This document shows, piece by piece, positions 23,601 to 38,600 of a stretch of 64,000 nt of DNA; the first letter of the stretch is position 1; each line of letters begins with the position of its first letter. The DNA is from Cordilura impudica. Lineage: Eukaryota > Arthropoda > Insecta > Diptera > Scathophagidae. A model generated the notes under the pieces. It searched no databases. It was not told the DNA's origin and saw only the letters and a program-made list of their open reading frames with translations. The position numbers and the translations under genes were made by a program. The stretch covers positions 234,636,030 through 234,700,029 of the forward strand of contig OY821520.1 in the NCBI GenBank assembly GCA_963682025.1. Reading direction: 5' to 3'.

Positions 23601-26600
23601 AAAAGATCTCGAATCGTCGTTTTGACGAAGGATGACTGACGGTGCAGGGTTTTTCTAGAAGGAAAATGTATCAGCCCTATAAGGAAAATATTTCAGATTC
23701 CGAGAATGTGTGTTTAGAAAAAATTTCAAAAATTTTCTTAGAAAAACATCTCAGAATCTCAAAATTTTCTATAGCAAAAATGTCTAAAAATCTAAGAATT
23801 TTTCTTAAAAATATACATTTTCTTAAAAAACTACCGTTTCTAAAAAAAAACTAATTCTTTTCTAAAAAAAATAAAAGTACCTTCAATTAAAAAGGACTTT
23901 TAGTGAAAAAAAGTAAATTTTTTACAAAAGTATCTTTTCTTAAACAACCACATTTTCTTTAAAAGTACCTTTTCTTAAAAAGTAGCTTTTTCTAGCAATG
24001 CATCTCTTCAATTAAATAAATTTGATGCGCTTTTGCGCAAACTGCACAATTCTGTGCCTGTCAGGGTTAAACGTTTATATAATGATACTAATTTCTGCGA
24101 CATAGCCGAAGTAAAAATTGCTAGGGATATTAGGCATTATGCTTTTAAAGCCTACAAAGAAAACTTAAATAACGATTGTTGGAGAATTTACTGCAAGCAT
24201 CGAAACAGGGTTAAAAGCATATTAAGGGAACACAAGACAAACTACTGGTCTGCCAAATTTAGAAATGTGGTGGAAAGTCCTTAAAAATCTGCGCCCAAAT
24301 AATACAAATTGCTCTGTCGATCAATGTGATCCAGAAATTTTAAATAACCACTTTCTTGCCACACAAAATCCATCTGTTGATATGTTACCTAATTTTCATA
24401 ATTTTTCAGACCTGGGTTTTTCCTTTAGGTGCATTGATCATGTTGAACTGTTTCATGCAATTTTGCTTGTCAAATCTAACGCGTTGGGTTCAGATGGGAT
24501 TCCAATTAAATTTGTTAGGATAATATACCCATATATTGAAAAATATCTCCTCTTTATTTTTAATACCATTCTTACCACTTCCCATTTCCTTGACTTATGG
24601 AAAACTTCAAGAATTGTGCCAATAAAGAAAAAATGTGGCGCCTCCAGTTTGGACGACTTCAGGCCTATTAGTATCCTTTGCTGTCTATCGAAGGCATTTG
24701 AGCTAATTTTAAAGAATCAAATGATTGAATATTTAAACAATGGTAAATTACTTAGTGATTGTGATTACTAGTTAGTACTTATTCTTTACTTCTCAGTTTG
24801 ACTGAAAATGTTCGTAAAAATTTTAATAGAAAATTGGTTTCAACCTTGGTTTCACTTGATCTAAGCAAAGCATTTGATACAGTGAATCATGTTTTAACAG
24901 ATGAGCTTTCTGCCGAATTTTGTTTCTCTTCTTCTTCTTGTAAATTATTGCATTCTTACTTTGCTAATCGTCGACAGTATGTCGGTGTAAGTAAAAGCTC
25001 TTCGTCCATTAGGCTGTGTTCTATACTTGGCCCTTTGTTATTTTTAATGTATCGAAATGACTTTATTGAGTGTATTGGTACCTCACAATGTAAGACTTTT
25101 CTATTTGCAGATGACATTAATCTATTGTTTACTGGTGATAAACAGTTTTTAGACTGTCATGAAGCTAACATTAATTATATTTTATCTCTTGTTTCCACAT
25201 GGGCGGTTCGTAATAAGCTTGATTTTAACCCTAGCAAAACTAAGGCCCTAATTTTTGGTTCTACTGCGAATGTTCTTCACACTTTAAACATCCACTTTGA
25301 TGGTGTCCATGTTCCAATTGTAGATTCCCTCAAATGTTTGGGTGTTACTCTTGATAGTGGTCTCAATTTTGGAAACCATATTTCTGCGGTTTCGGCGAAA
25401 GTGGGTATGTCTCTTCGATCACTCCATAATCTTGACTATTTTCTGCCAGTAAGAACAAAAATTAACCTTGCTCACTCACTTCTTATGAGTCACATTCTTT
25501 ATTGCTTAGATGTTTATTGTGGAACAAATAAAACAAATTTAAAGCGTTTGCGTTTAATTTTTAATCGAATATTGAGGTATATTTTCGGCCTTAAAATCTC
25601 TGATCCAGTATCTAATTACTCTTATAGTTTTATATATTGCTCTTTTCAAAGCTTTATAAAAATTAGAACCCTGCTAGCTTTTCACCTCACGTGAACCCAA
25701 GGATATTTTTGACTCCTTCAAGTTCTCACGATCTTCTAGACACCCTGAAATAATTCTTCCGAGGATTTCTACCTCCGTTTTTGAAAAATCATTCCACATA
25801 AGAGCGTCCAGACTTTGGAATGGGCTTCCCGTGAATCCGAAAAGTTTAAGTTATACGGCATCTATCATGAAACATAAGTACTTGGAGTATTTCGCTATTA
25901 ATCATTAACTTACCAAAGGATTGTTATTTATTTTTCTTCAAATTAAGTATTATTTTTATTCTTTAGTTCTACCTTAGTTTAGCTTACTGTTCATTATTAT
26001 TATTAAATGAATTTTCTATAGGAAAAAAGTCTCAGAAGCAGAGAATTTATCTATAGAAAAATATGTCAGATAAGAAACTTTTCTATAGAAATAGTTCAGA
26101 ATCTGAAAAATTTTTTATAAGAAAATATCTAAGAATATTTCCATACTTTCTTTTTGAGAATTTTCCTACATTCTGACAATTTCCCTATAGGAAACATATC
26201 TCAGATTCTGATTGTGAAATTTTCTATAGTAAAAATATCTTAGAATCCGATAATTTATCTATATCGAAAAACATTTTAGAATCTGAGAATTTTCGGGCTG
26301 AAAAAATTCCTCAGGATCTGCGAATGTTTAGGTAGGGAAAATACCTCAGATTATATGAATTTTTCTATAGGAAAACTGCTTTTGAAACTGAAAATAATAT
26401 AAGAAGTTTCTGCAGGAAAAATGTTTCAGAATCTGAGATTCTGCCAAATTGTAAAATTATTGAATTATTTTTTATAAGAAATATTTTTAACTGAAATTCT
26501 GCCGGCTTCTTTAGGAAACATTACCATGAAAATCCGTAAAATTATTATGTTCTTTTACTACTTACTTCAATCCATGACATATTGTGTTGTTGCATTTCTT

Positions 26601-29600
26601 CCATTTTCTGTTTAACAGAGGCATACAATTTGTTTTCAAATTTTAAAGATTGCATATGATTCATATAACGATTATAATAATGTAAATATCTAAGAAGAAA
26701 AAAAAACAACAATATTATTAAAAGTGTTAAAGAAATTATGATGAATTTAATTTCTTTACCTTGCTAATGATGATCTAAATTTCTCTTGAGCATCACGTGC
26801 TGCTTTGGCTTCATCTTCATCATAACGATTACAATTGTACCATGACGAACCGTGGGGTTCCCACGAACCCAAACAAACCCAACAAAAGTCATGCTTGCAA
26901 TTTTGATTTTTGCAAACCATATGATTACAACCGCCATCTTTCTCAATGGTCACATTGCACCGGGGACACTCTTTGGTGTTGGCCGCTATCCAATTGCTCG
27001 TTTCCGAATCATCATCACATTTTTTAATCCATTTCCTAAGCCAGCGACACTTGACTGGATCATGCCAATTTTCGCCACAAGCAAAACAAAATTCATGGCC
27101 GCATTTACAGCGGACCGGTCGTGATTCATAGTAGGCCACTTTTAAAGCGTATGTACAATCAAGGGACGGACACCAGCGTAACAATTGATTGCACTCGACA
27201 AAACTGTTCGTAATCAATTGTTGATATTTAACACGTACCCGAGCGTCTGTAACTAGTTTCGTTACTGTAACATCATCCACTAAAATATCACAGCCATGAG
27301 CTGCACAGGATATCGACTGGCCCAAGCCCTCAGTAATAATTTTCGTTGTTAAATATTCACGCCAGCAGGATAAACAAAAACGATGACCACATTCCAGACC
27401 AGCCATGGACTAAAAACACATAAAAAAACATTTATTTAAAATACTTTAACCAAGAAAATTCCATTAACTAACATCTGAGGGCAAATGGCAGAAACATATT
27501 TCACATTCTTCGGCTGGATTTTTTGAATTCTGAAAAAAAGCAGAAAAAAAATTATTTATTATATGAGTTTTGTATTTTTTTAAAAATATTTTTCTGATTA
27601 CCCTTTTGTTATAGGGATTAGGCGGTTTATTGAAGGGATTTACAACATGGGCAACTTTGAAAAATTCTTCTGTGTTGCCATCGAAATATTTTTCCAATAG
27701 TCTTTCCTTGTCCCATTTAAAATGATTTAATAGCATTCGTATTATTGTACGTGGGAGCTGTAAGAAAAATCAATTTTAAAAAAAATAATTAAATAAAATA
27801 AAGAAAAATTATTTGAAATATTTTCTATAGAAGAAAATGACTAAAATTCGGTCAAATTTGAAAAGAATATTTACTAGAATTGATTAACTTTAACATAAGC
27901 TGAAAAATATTAAATCCGAAAATTTTCTCTACAGAAAAATATCTTCCTACAGATTCTGAGAAAATATCAGAAAATGCTTATGAATTTGGAACTTTTTCTT
28001 TAAGACACAAATAATTTTTCTATAAAAAAAATATATGAGAATTTAATAAATGGTATATAAGAAAAATGTCCAAATTGGAAATTGTCTTAGAAACTGGATA
28101 TTTTTCTTTAAAGAAATATTTGGAAAAAAATGTTTAAAATCAGAAATTTTTTTATCACTAATAATCTTTATATATAAAATCGTTGGTGAGTTTGTTTGCA
28201 ACGAATATACTGTAAAAGCTATCCGGAACCGTAAAAGCTATCGATTTGAACTCCTCTGTTTTTGTTTTATTTTATACCATATGAGATTAGTAAGAGCGGC
28301 ACCTCCTATATTAAGTAAATACTAGCAGATTCCAGCCCTCGAAATTCAAGTGCAAATTCTAAGAAATTTAATTTTTTCATTAAATAAATACCCTAAAGGT
28401 ATGCTAATCAATTATAGCCAATTCACAAATCAACACAAAAAAACAAACTCATTTTTATTAGAAACACATTAACAAATTTAATAAACACACACATAGCATT
28501 GTATAATTTTTTTATATGTGTTAATAGCAACTTTAAATGCAATTTATTCAAAAAAAAAAAAAAGGAAAAATGTAAAAATCTGCAAATCTGCAAAAAGGTT
28601 AAAAAGTAATACCTTTCAAATAATATACGTTTCGTCAAAATCGGGATAAAACGGTAGAACAAAACATCGATCGCAAGAAATCGCCTAGCCTATTAATATT
28701 ATAGATATAAACATACCTTCACTTTCAACGGACACAAACATTAAATTTCGCAAAAAAAAACAACAAAATTTGTTAGATTCATAAAATTTAGAGTGTTAGC
28801 AATAAATTTAGTGCAATAAAGCTCAGAAGAAAACATTATTTTTTTGATTTTTGGCCTATGGGGGAAACCACTGTGCATTGGTTACAATATTGAGTTAAAT
28901 CCAAGTGATTAAAATAATACGAATATTATTTTAAAATTAATCATTAATCATACACAAACATAAACAATGAAAGGAAACGTTTCAAAAGGATTCATAGTTG
29001 TTAAACAATGAATTAGGTCAAGGATTTTCTTTTTTGATAAGAATATGAAAATGTTTGTTTTAGTCTTATTTTTTTTTTTTTTTTTTTTTTGATTGTCATA
29101 ATGGTTTTAAGTATTACAAGCTTTTATGCTCATGTAAGTTTTATCTGTCTATTGTACATATGTATGTATAAACAATCATTAATGTACATACATACTTTAC
29201 ATACATATGTATTGCTCTATATGAATATCCATATATATCCAATTTTTGCATATTGCTTTATTGCATACAATATACTTTAAATATTGTATGCAGACAGTCA
29301 AAAAAGTCTGCGCACATCCTAATTAAAAAAAGGGTATTAAACTCGGTTGTGCCTAATATTTGATACCACCCTTCACCCGTGTTCTAAACACAATATTATA
29401 ACCAAGGTTGCGAACATTAAAACTAAAAAGTCTAGATTTCACATTATAATGACTTAATTTTTTTATAGATGTTTAAAATTTATACGATAATTAACAAAAA
29501 TTTTAATAATTTAGCAATTATCAAATTACTTAATACAATCAGCATAAATGTAAATACAAACAATTACATTTTCGTTTGTTTAAAGAGAGTAAGATTTATA

Positions 29601-32600
29601 ACCATCTTGGTTATTCGTTTCCTCTCATCGATAAACATTTTTTGACATGAAAAACAAATGTGTATGCTGATATAGAGTGAGTGACAATGCCATGGAATCT
29701 TTTAACAAAGTATATTTTTGACGACTTGAACGGTCAATTACAAAAATTGGATCATAAAATTTGCAATGAAAGTGAAAAATGTTCCCATTGTAGTACAGAC
29801 TAACTAATAAAAGAAAATATTGAGCCGATTCAAAACTTCACTATAGAGTGAGTGGCAATGCAATGGTGTATCTCTTCATAAAAAATATATTTTATTAATT
29901 TGTATGTTTTATTTATTTAAAAGAGAAAAAATATTAACATAAAATAGCTTATCCTCAGTAAAAATAACAAAACATAGGAAACCTTTACTATACAATAATT
30001 GAAAACTTTCCCTCTATTTTTTGTTTCAATATTAATGGGTACTCCATTTGTTTTGAGTACTGCTTTACAACGCCGAGGCATGTAGTCAATTAAATTGTTA
30101 ACGATATCCATTGAAATTTGTTGACACTCTAAATTAACTGCATCTATGAAATCTGTTTTTTTTGTGTAATTTCGTGTCCGTATTTTGAGATATTCAATTT
30201 CCCTTACATTGAGATCTTCTGATTAGGCTGGACAAAACACTAACTACATTATATTGTAGCCATTCGGTTACAACTTTGGAGGTGTGTTTTGGGTCATTGA
30301 CATGTTGGAACTTTCAGAGAAGGGACATATTTTCCTCAACGTAAGGATCCTTTTTCCCTTTGGTCATCGTAAATTAAACTTGGACTCATCTGAAAGGAGA
30401 AGAGTATTCCAATACCGCTTTATCCACTTCATGTGATCTTTAGCAAAATGTATGCGAGCCAGACAATTTTTCTCTGATATCGTCACTGGACGATAACAAC
30501 CAAGATCAGCCTCAATTGCTCTTCGGGAAACAGTTCGAGGACATATTTTTAGTTTCAGATTGTTAATGACTTCTTTAGGTAACATTTTTAAAAATTTTTT
30601 ACACTCTTGCTATTAAATTATCCTATCTTTGACTCGTTTTACGGGGCCTGTCGCCTAAATGTTTTGTCGTCACCGTTACTCTTTTACGATATTTTTACGA
30701 TATAATTTTTGAAATTATGGATTTATTCACAGAATATTTCTTTCAAATTTTTTTAAATGTTTTGCCTGCGGTCAGCCTGGACATTTAAAGAGAGGTTGCA
30801 AAAACAAAAGAGCAAAGAATAATCGTGCAAATGCTGTCAAGAGTGGTGTAAACAGAAACGTCTGTTTTGGTGTCACGAACACAAAATGCAATGAAGATTG
30901 GTACATTGATTCTGCTGCTACTGTACATATGTGTTGTAAGGAAAAATTTTTATTCAAATTAATAAACAACATATTTAAGTAATTTATTTGGCCGATGGCA
31001 CTGAAATAAAGACAAGCGGAACTGGTGATTGTATGCTGAATGTTGAAAACAAAGAGGTCCGTGTTGGGAATGTTTTGTTTATTCCACAATTAGACGGAAG
31101 TTTGCTATCAGTCCGCAAGTTGACTGCTTATGGTTTTGATGTTTCTTTTCGTTCGAATGGTTGCTCGATTTCTCTAAATGAGCAGATTTATGCAAAAGCA
31201 ACGTTGAAAAATAATTTGTATGTTCTTAATCAGACCAATAAGGTTAACAAAGTTTTAAATTGCAAAAGTGATTGCATTCATGTGTGGCATCGTCGTTTTG
31301 GCCATAAACACATTCAATCAATCAAATCAGCTGTAAATCAAAATTTGGTTGATGGCATAAATATAAAGAAATGCGATTGTTCTTTTAAATGTGAAGTATG
31401 TTTGAAAGCAAAATTGACAAGAAACCCTTTCCCAAAGGTATCTGAATCAAGAAGTACTTCAATTTTGGAATTGGTACACTGTGATTTGTTTGGTCCAATG
31501 CAGAACAAAACACCTTCTGGAAATCGTTATTTCATGACTTTAATTGATGATTATAGTCGGTATTGCACCATTTATTTTATTCCATCTAAAACTTTGGCAT
31601 TCAATAAAATCAAAGCATTTATTGAACAATGTGAGAACCAATTTGGTAAGCGTTTGAAAACTTTAAGAACCGATCGATGTGGGGAGTTTGTCAACAAGAG
31701 GATGGTTGAGTATCAATTGACTGCTCCTTATACTCCCGAACAAAATGGGGTTGCAGAGAGGAAAAACCGAAGTCTTATGGAGATGGCTAGGTGTTCATTG
31801 TTTGATGCTGGTATGCATATACAATTTTGGGCTGAAGCTGTAAACACTGCTAACTATCTTCAAAATCGTTTGTTGTCTGCTGCTGTAAATGTTACTCCGT
31901 TTAATAAGTCTCCTAATTTAAGTCACATTAGAATTTTTGGCTGTGATGCTTATGCACATATATGTAAATAAGCAAAAGCGTAAAAATTGGATGCTGTTTC
32001 AACAAAATGTAAGCTAGTAGGCTACTGTGAAGAGTCGAAAGCATTTCGATTACTTGCTGATGCTAATAAAATAATTATTAGTAGAGATGTACAATTTTTG
32101 GAGTCGAATGGTTGTCATTCTAAAAAAGTTTTGCCTGATTCTAAAGTCTTAAAGGAGAATGTGGTTACAAGTGACGACATAGTTGTCGTAAATTTTTCAA
32201 ATTCCAAGTCTGATACAATTTCATCTGAAATTTTAGAGGAGGAAGTAGATATCTTATATATTAAAAGAATTTATGAATAAACTTTGCATTCAAGATTTTT
32301 TTCAATATTTTTCTTCTCTCAAACCTCTATAACTGGAGTTCTAATTAACGTAGGCTGTTGACATAGGTCTAAGAACACTCAGTGGATCAAGCTCCTTCTT
32401 TTGAGCTATTAGCTGCTTAAATTCGTTGGGTTTGAGGAAAGTTATGCGTGGAGAATCAACATCTTTTGGCATTACTGTACGTTAACTTCTCTTGGCAAAT
32501 TCGTTGGGTTTGAGGAAAGTTATGCGTGGACAATCAACTTTACTTTTACTGTACGTTAACTTCTCTTGGCAATTTTAGTATTATATTATAAAAATTAATA

Positions 32601-35600
32601 TAATATAATATAATATAATATAATGCTGCGGAGCAGCAGGGGTCCTCTAGTAAGCACTGAAAATTTTTTGGGTTTTGATTCTAATAATGAGCCTGCTGAT
32701 GAGTCTTCATCGTCATCTGATGCTGAGGTGTTTTCAGCGTCGTCTGCTGATAAAAAAAAACACACCTTCTGGATCAGCACCTGCATCTATTGATGGGCGT
32801 AGAGTATCTTCTAGAGCAAATAAGGGCAAACCTTCTCAAAAATATGGCTGCAAGGTTTATTTTGAAGATGATCCAACAACCTACGAAGAAGCTATGTCTA
32901 GATCAGATAAAGAGGAGTGGCTGAAAGCTATGGATGAAGAAATGAAGTCGCTAAGAGGCAACGAAGCTTGGGATGTCGTAGAATTGCCACGAAACCACAA
33001 AATAATTGGCTGTAAATGGGTCTTTAAAATAAAAAAGACAGTCAGTGGCGACAAAAAGTACAAGGCAAGGTTGGTGGCAAAAAGTTTTTCGCAGAAATAT
33101 GGTGAAAACTATGATGAAGTTTTTGCGCCGGTTGTTAAGCATACTACTTTTCGAAGTTTGTTGGCTATAGCAACTTTCATGCAGATGAAAGTAAAGCATA
33201 TCGATGTCAAGACCGCTTTTCTCCATGGTGAGTTAAATTCTGACATATATTTAAAACAACCTGAAGGGTTTGCAGTGCCTGGAAGGGAAAATTTTGTTTG
33301 TAAATTGAAACGTATGAAATTTTAACTGATTCTGGATTCAGAAGGGGAAACGCCGAGGCGTGTCTGTACGTAAAAGAAGAAGAAGATGGGTCAATCATAT
33401 ATGCATTGATTTATGTGGATGACATCATCGTAGCTGCAAAGACTGATTTAGAAATTAATAGTGTTATATCTTCACTAAAGAACAATTTCGAAATAACAGA
33501 GTTGGGCGATTTAAAGCTTTATTTGGGAATTCAAGTCAATCTAAATGCTGGATTATTCTATTTGTCTCAAGAAAATTATATCGAGAAAATATTAAAAGAA
33601 TTTGGACTTTGTGATGCTAAAATTTCTTTAGTTCCATTGGATCCTGGTTATTTCAAAGAGAATTCAGATATTTTGCTCGAAAATAATAACCTTTATAGAA
33701 AAGCAATTGGCTCATTGTTGTATGTTTCAAACAATACACGTCTGGATATAGCAGTCGCAGTTTCAATTCTGTCCAGAAAAGTTAGTAGTCCAAGTCAAAA
33801 TGATTGGACAGAAGTAAAAAGAGTAATAAAGTATCTCAAAGGTACTAAAAATTTTAAATTATGCGTTGATTCAAAAACCGATTTGAAAATAAAAGGTTTT
33901 GCTGATGCTGATTGGGCCGGAGAAACTAATGATCGCAAATCAACTAGTGGTTTCGTTTTTAAACTTGGTGATGCTGTTATTAGTTATGCCAGCCGAAAGC
34001 AAACAAATGTGACTTTATCTTCTACCGAAGCTGGGTTTATAGCTCTCGCTGAAGCATCTCAAGAGCTTTTATGGATTTTGCAGTTGATGAACGAGTTCAA
34101 AATTTATGTATCGAATCCAATAATTTTTGAAGATAATCAAAGCTGCCTCAAGATAATTCAAGAAGAAAAGGTAAATCCAAGAAGCAAACACATAGACGTT
34201 AAGTATTATTTTATTAAAGATTTATGGAAATCAAAGAAAATATTATATGAATATTGTCCAACAGATTCTATGTTAGCAGACATTTTAACTAAGCCTTTAC
34301 AAAAAATCAAAATATGCAATCTTAGAAAATTAGTTGGCTTAAATGATTAAATTATAAAATTGTTAGTTTATTTTTTTTTTCATAAGAAGATATAATTCAT
34401 TAGAATTTGTATAAAGTGTATAGGGAAATAATGAAATAAAGAATTTTTATTTTACATTTAATAAAATTGACCAAAAAAGCCCTACGTACACTGTATAATA
34501 CATAAAACAAATAAGTTTGGTCTAAAATCAATATTCTGTATAAAATGTATTTTTGATACAATATTATAAATATTGAGAAGGGGTGTTGTAAATAATTGAA
34601 TTTAATCATCTTGAAGTTAATGAATTTGAAGTTAATGAATTTAATCATTTGAATGACTGAATTGCATTAACTCCTTTTTTTTGTATTCGCTTATTGTTAT
34701 TACTTTTATATGCAACAATGTTAATCTCCATCTTATAAAATTATTAATAAGAGGTTATGTGCAAAATATAATTTTCACCGAATATACATAAAAACCTAAT
34801 TGTTTTACTTAAATAAAGGTTAATAACACGAACATCGTTAAATCGACTCAGAAAGTGATTGTGTGTCAATCGGTATAATAAAAGGTGGGTATAGGTCAAA
34901 AATTTATTTGTAGTTACAAACATCAGCACAAATTCATTATACCCTAACCACACAGTGGTATAGATAGTGGATATAAATAGTATAAAAAGTGGTTTACCCA
35001 CATAAGGGTGCTACAAAAGAAAATATCTCAAAAATTCACGATATTGTGTTGCCGAATAGGAGTGAGAAAGTGCTCGTGTTTGGCATGCATATCGCTCTGT
35101 GATTTCGTTTTTAAATGATCAATTGTCTTTTTGAAAGCTATATGCGGCACTCGTATGTGTGCTCACAATTGCCCATAAATGCAATCGTGTGAGACAAATT
35201 CAAAGGAGTGATTGTTAGATGTTGTTTAACTGCAATACGAACGTGTTTTTGCGCCGTTTTATAATGAAACATGGCAAAATTGTATGAACTGGCCATCGAA
35301 ATGCTAACTCATTCGACATATTCTTCAGAATTAGCCCCTAAGTACTAGTTTCGAGTTTCAAACCTAAAAAATGGCTCGGCGGATAGAGATTATCATTTAA
35401 CTAACGCCCATTTTGAGGATCTTGAGAAATCCTATTATTTGGAAGCTATAAAAACAATTTTTAGAAATGTTTGACAAATAAAGGGTGGCCCAACAAAAGT
35501 GAACGACTGTGAATGACATTCGATGCAGGAACATGATAACGAAGTTCTTGCGGCCTCATTTGGATCTGTACTTCTGGTTTCAGCAGGACGCCAAGGTCTG

Positions 35601-38600
35601 TGTTCAGAGTCATGGGGGCCATATGCGGTATATTTTATTCCAAACCTTATCGGGGCATGTCTTCTTTATAATGCAATAAAAAATATAAAACTAAATCGTG
35701 TACTCCTATTGGGTCACCCTTTAAATTTTTTTTTTATACGGGTTTATATATTAGTTTTTTTTTAAGAATCCATGTTATTTTAATTTGTTTTTAATAATAT
35801 ATAGTGTATGCAAAATTTTGTGACTGACTGACTGTATATACATATGTATATGTATGTACAATTGTATGTATATACATATATGTACATATATATGTATATA
35901 AATATAAAAATAAATATAAATATATATACATATATTGCAATTCTTGCATTTTACATTATTTGTTATTTGTTTTTATTTTTTACTCAACAAACAGTTGGTA
36001 GAGAAGTATATAAAATAACCTTCAATTTTAAGGCTATAATTATAGAATATAAAGCAACGAAAAAAAAAAATACAGCTACCATATACAGAATAAAAGTTTC
36101 TGTGTGAAAAAGGGATAGGCAGAAATGTACGGGGACGGGGGGTGGAGGTGCAACGTATTGAAATAAAAGAAATTGTTTAATTAAATTAATTCTAAATACA
36201 AACAGTGTAGATTATAAGGGCTTAATTTTATTAATAAACCTTATGAAATTATATACTAGAAAATAATATGTTAAAAAAAAAATTGTTTGCGGTTCTTATG
36301 AGTAGCATACGGATCTTGTGAACCTCTCAAATCTATTACGTCTTATTTTTTAGTTAAAATTTCTTATAAAATAGAAACAGAGAACAATTTGATATAAACA
36401 AGTAATAGTAAATTATTAGGCTCCTTGTTACCACTGCACCCTATTTCTGTGGTTTTCTGGAATAACCGCGTATGTCCATTTTTGTCAGTTTTGAGCTAAC
36501 GATGCCAAATACATTAATTTTTAACGCTCTTTACATGTGTTAAATTAAAAAAAAAAAAATATTGACCATTTTTGAGTTTTTTCTTTAAATAACGACGTAA
36601 CTTAAATGTTTATTAATTTATTAATTTGCAGCACTATCGACGTATGTCAACCTACGTTTGATCGCTGACAAATTATTTTCTCAGAAAACGACACATAGCG
36701 ACATACGTTGTTATTAATGAAAAAAATGCAAAATAATTTTGGATTATTTTTAAGTTTATAACCACTTATAAAAACTTGTGTGTTTATTTCTGTTATTTTT
36801 TGTCACTATTATTCTTGATACGTTGTTATATTCTCATCCCAAGTCCCGTTAACTTTTTGTTGACGAACAAAAAAATCCATTTTCCAAGCAACAACAACTT
36901 ATGTCCACATGGGTGATTGCATTGGTAGTTTTCTTTTTCAAAGAATACGACGTTTGTCGACATAAGTTGTTTTGTCTGCACACACTTTAAGTGTTATTTA
37001 CGTATTGTGTTTCGTCCTTCTCTATGATCTATTCCTCTGAAGATTTTTGACTCAAAATTTTATATAAAGTATTTATAGCCAACATCTACAGGACTATTAA
37101 ATAAAAAGCTCTAAAAACTTTATATCGAGCCCATAATTTCAAATATAATGTTTTTTGGCTCCCCTGAACATTTTGATTTTATGACATACGCGGTTATTCT
37201 AGAAAACCACAGATTTTTAAAGGAATAATAATTGTAATACTGTAATACACCTCTGTGGTCAAATTTAATGTATATGTTTTTATTACACCGATTCATTTCT
37301 GAAAAAAAAAAATCGCATTTTATTTACACTTTTATACACTCTAAATGCATTCGTGTAAAGGTCTAAAAGTGTTACCCTTGTAAATTGCAAAAATTTGGGG
37401 CTATTGTGTTGTTGTAGGTCATATGATAAGAATATTAACCAATTGTTCCTCTGCTTTGTAATATTCTCACACTATGACTTAAAAGGGGCAATTATCCAAA
37501 ATATTTGTATTTTACGAGGATAACACTTTTAGACCTTTACACAAATGCATTAAACATGGTCGCGATTTATTTAGAATGATAAAAAATTCACGTTTTGGAA
37601 AAAGTGTAAATAAAATGCGGATTTTTTGTCAGAAAGAAAACGGAATTAGTCATAGCCCCCGATCTATATTGTACAATTTTTTTTTTAATTTGGTTTGCAT
37701 ATGTTTTGACAAAAATTAGTGACTTTCTGAATTTAGTCACAATATTTGGTATGAACTATGAACTTTTTATACCGACAGCCAACAAATTCTTAACAATGCC
37801 ACTCGCCACTCAATTTTTTTTTAAAAATATGCCTTTTCTGACATAAGTACCTTTCTTTAAAACAGTACCATTCTTAAAAAAGTAAAGTTTCTAAATATAA
37901 AACATTATCTTCAAAAAGTTCCTTTTCTTGCAAAATAATCTCTTCATAGAAAACACAATTTCTTAAAAAAGTACACTTTCTTAAAAAAGTACCTTTTCTT
38001 ACAGAAGTACCATTTCTTAAAAATCCCTTTTCTTAATACATATACATACATTTTCGTAAAAAAATACATTTTCGTAAAAAAATACATTTTCGTAAAAAAA
38101 TACATTTTCGTAAAAAAATACATTTTCGTAAAAAAATACATTTTCTTAAAAAGTACCTTTTCCTAAAGTACCCTTACTGGATCAAGTACATTTTTTTGTA
38201 AAAGTACCCTTTCTTAAAAAAGTATATTTAAAAGAGTACCTGTAAGTACCTTTTCTTAAAACAGTACCATTTTTAATAAAGTATATTTTCTACATAAAAG
38301 TACTTAAAAAAGTACTTCCTAAAGAAGTAACTATTCTTAAATTAATTTTTAGTAAAAAAGTACTTTTTCATAAAAAAAGTACCTTTTCATAAAAAAGTAC
38401 ATTTCTTTTAAAAAAATGTTCTTAAAACAGAACCATTCTTAAAAAAAGTTTATTCTCTAAATAAGGAACTTATCTTAAAAAGTTACTTTTCATAAAACCT
38501 TTTTGTAAAAAAGTAGTCTTTCATAAAAAAGCACCTTTTCTTAAAAAATTACATTTTCTTTCAAAAGTAGTTTTTAATAAAAAAGTACCTTTTCTAAAGG

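Larger units (their letters stand above)
30745..34350 (+). pseudogene. Ty1/copia retrotransposon polyprotein, decayed
   Basis: The sequence starts within the nucleocapsid zinc knuckle ([14 protein letters not shown]). It then gives protease [12 protein letters not shown]; integrase with [33 protein letters not shown] and [13 protein letters not shown]; reverse transcriptase with [37 protein letters not shown] and [10 protein letters not shown]; and RNase H with [20 protein letters not shown] and [20 protein letters not shown]. That integrase-before-RT order defines Ty1/copia. Lesions: a shift near 30980, two in-frame stops near 31970, the 399-bp Helitron (32252-32650), and a deletion near 33315 removing the RT stretch before YVDD. 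Upstream gag and the 5' LTR are absent. Antisense in ari-1 intron 1. Confidence 0.93.

Noticed and set aside
26764..27131. Several frames overlapping the ari-1 catalytic exon
   Set aside because: Shadows of exon 4, whose minus-strand frame encodes an unmistakable RBR domain.
32595..33398. Minus-strand frames across the copia region
   Set aside because: Shadows of the plus-strand reverse transcriptase.
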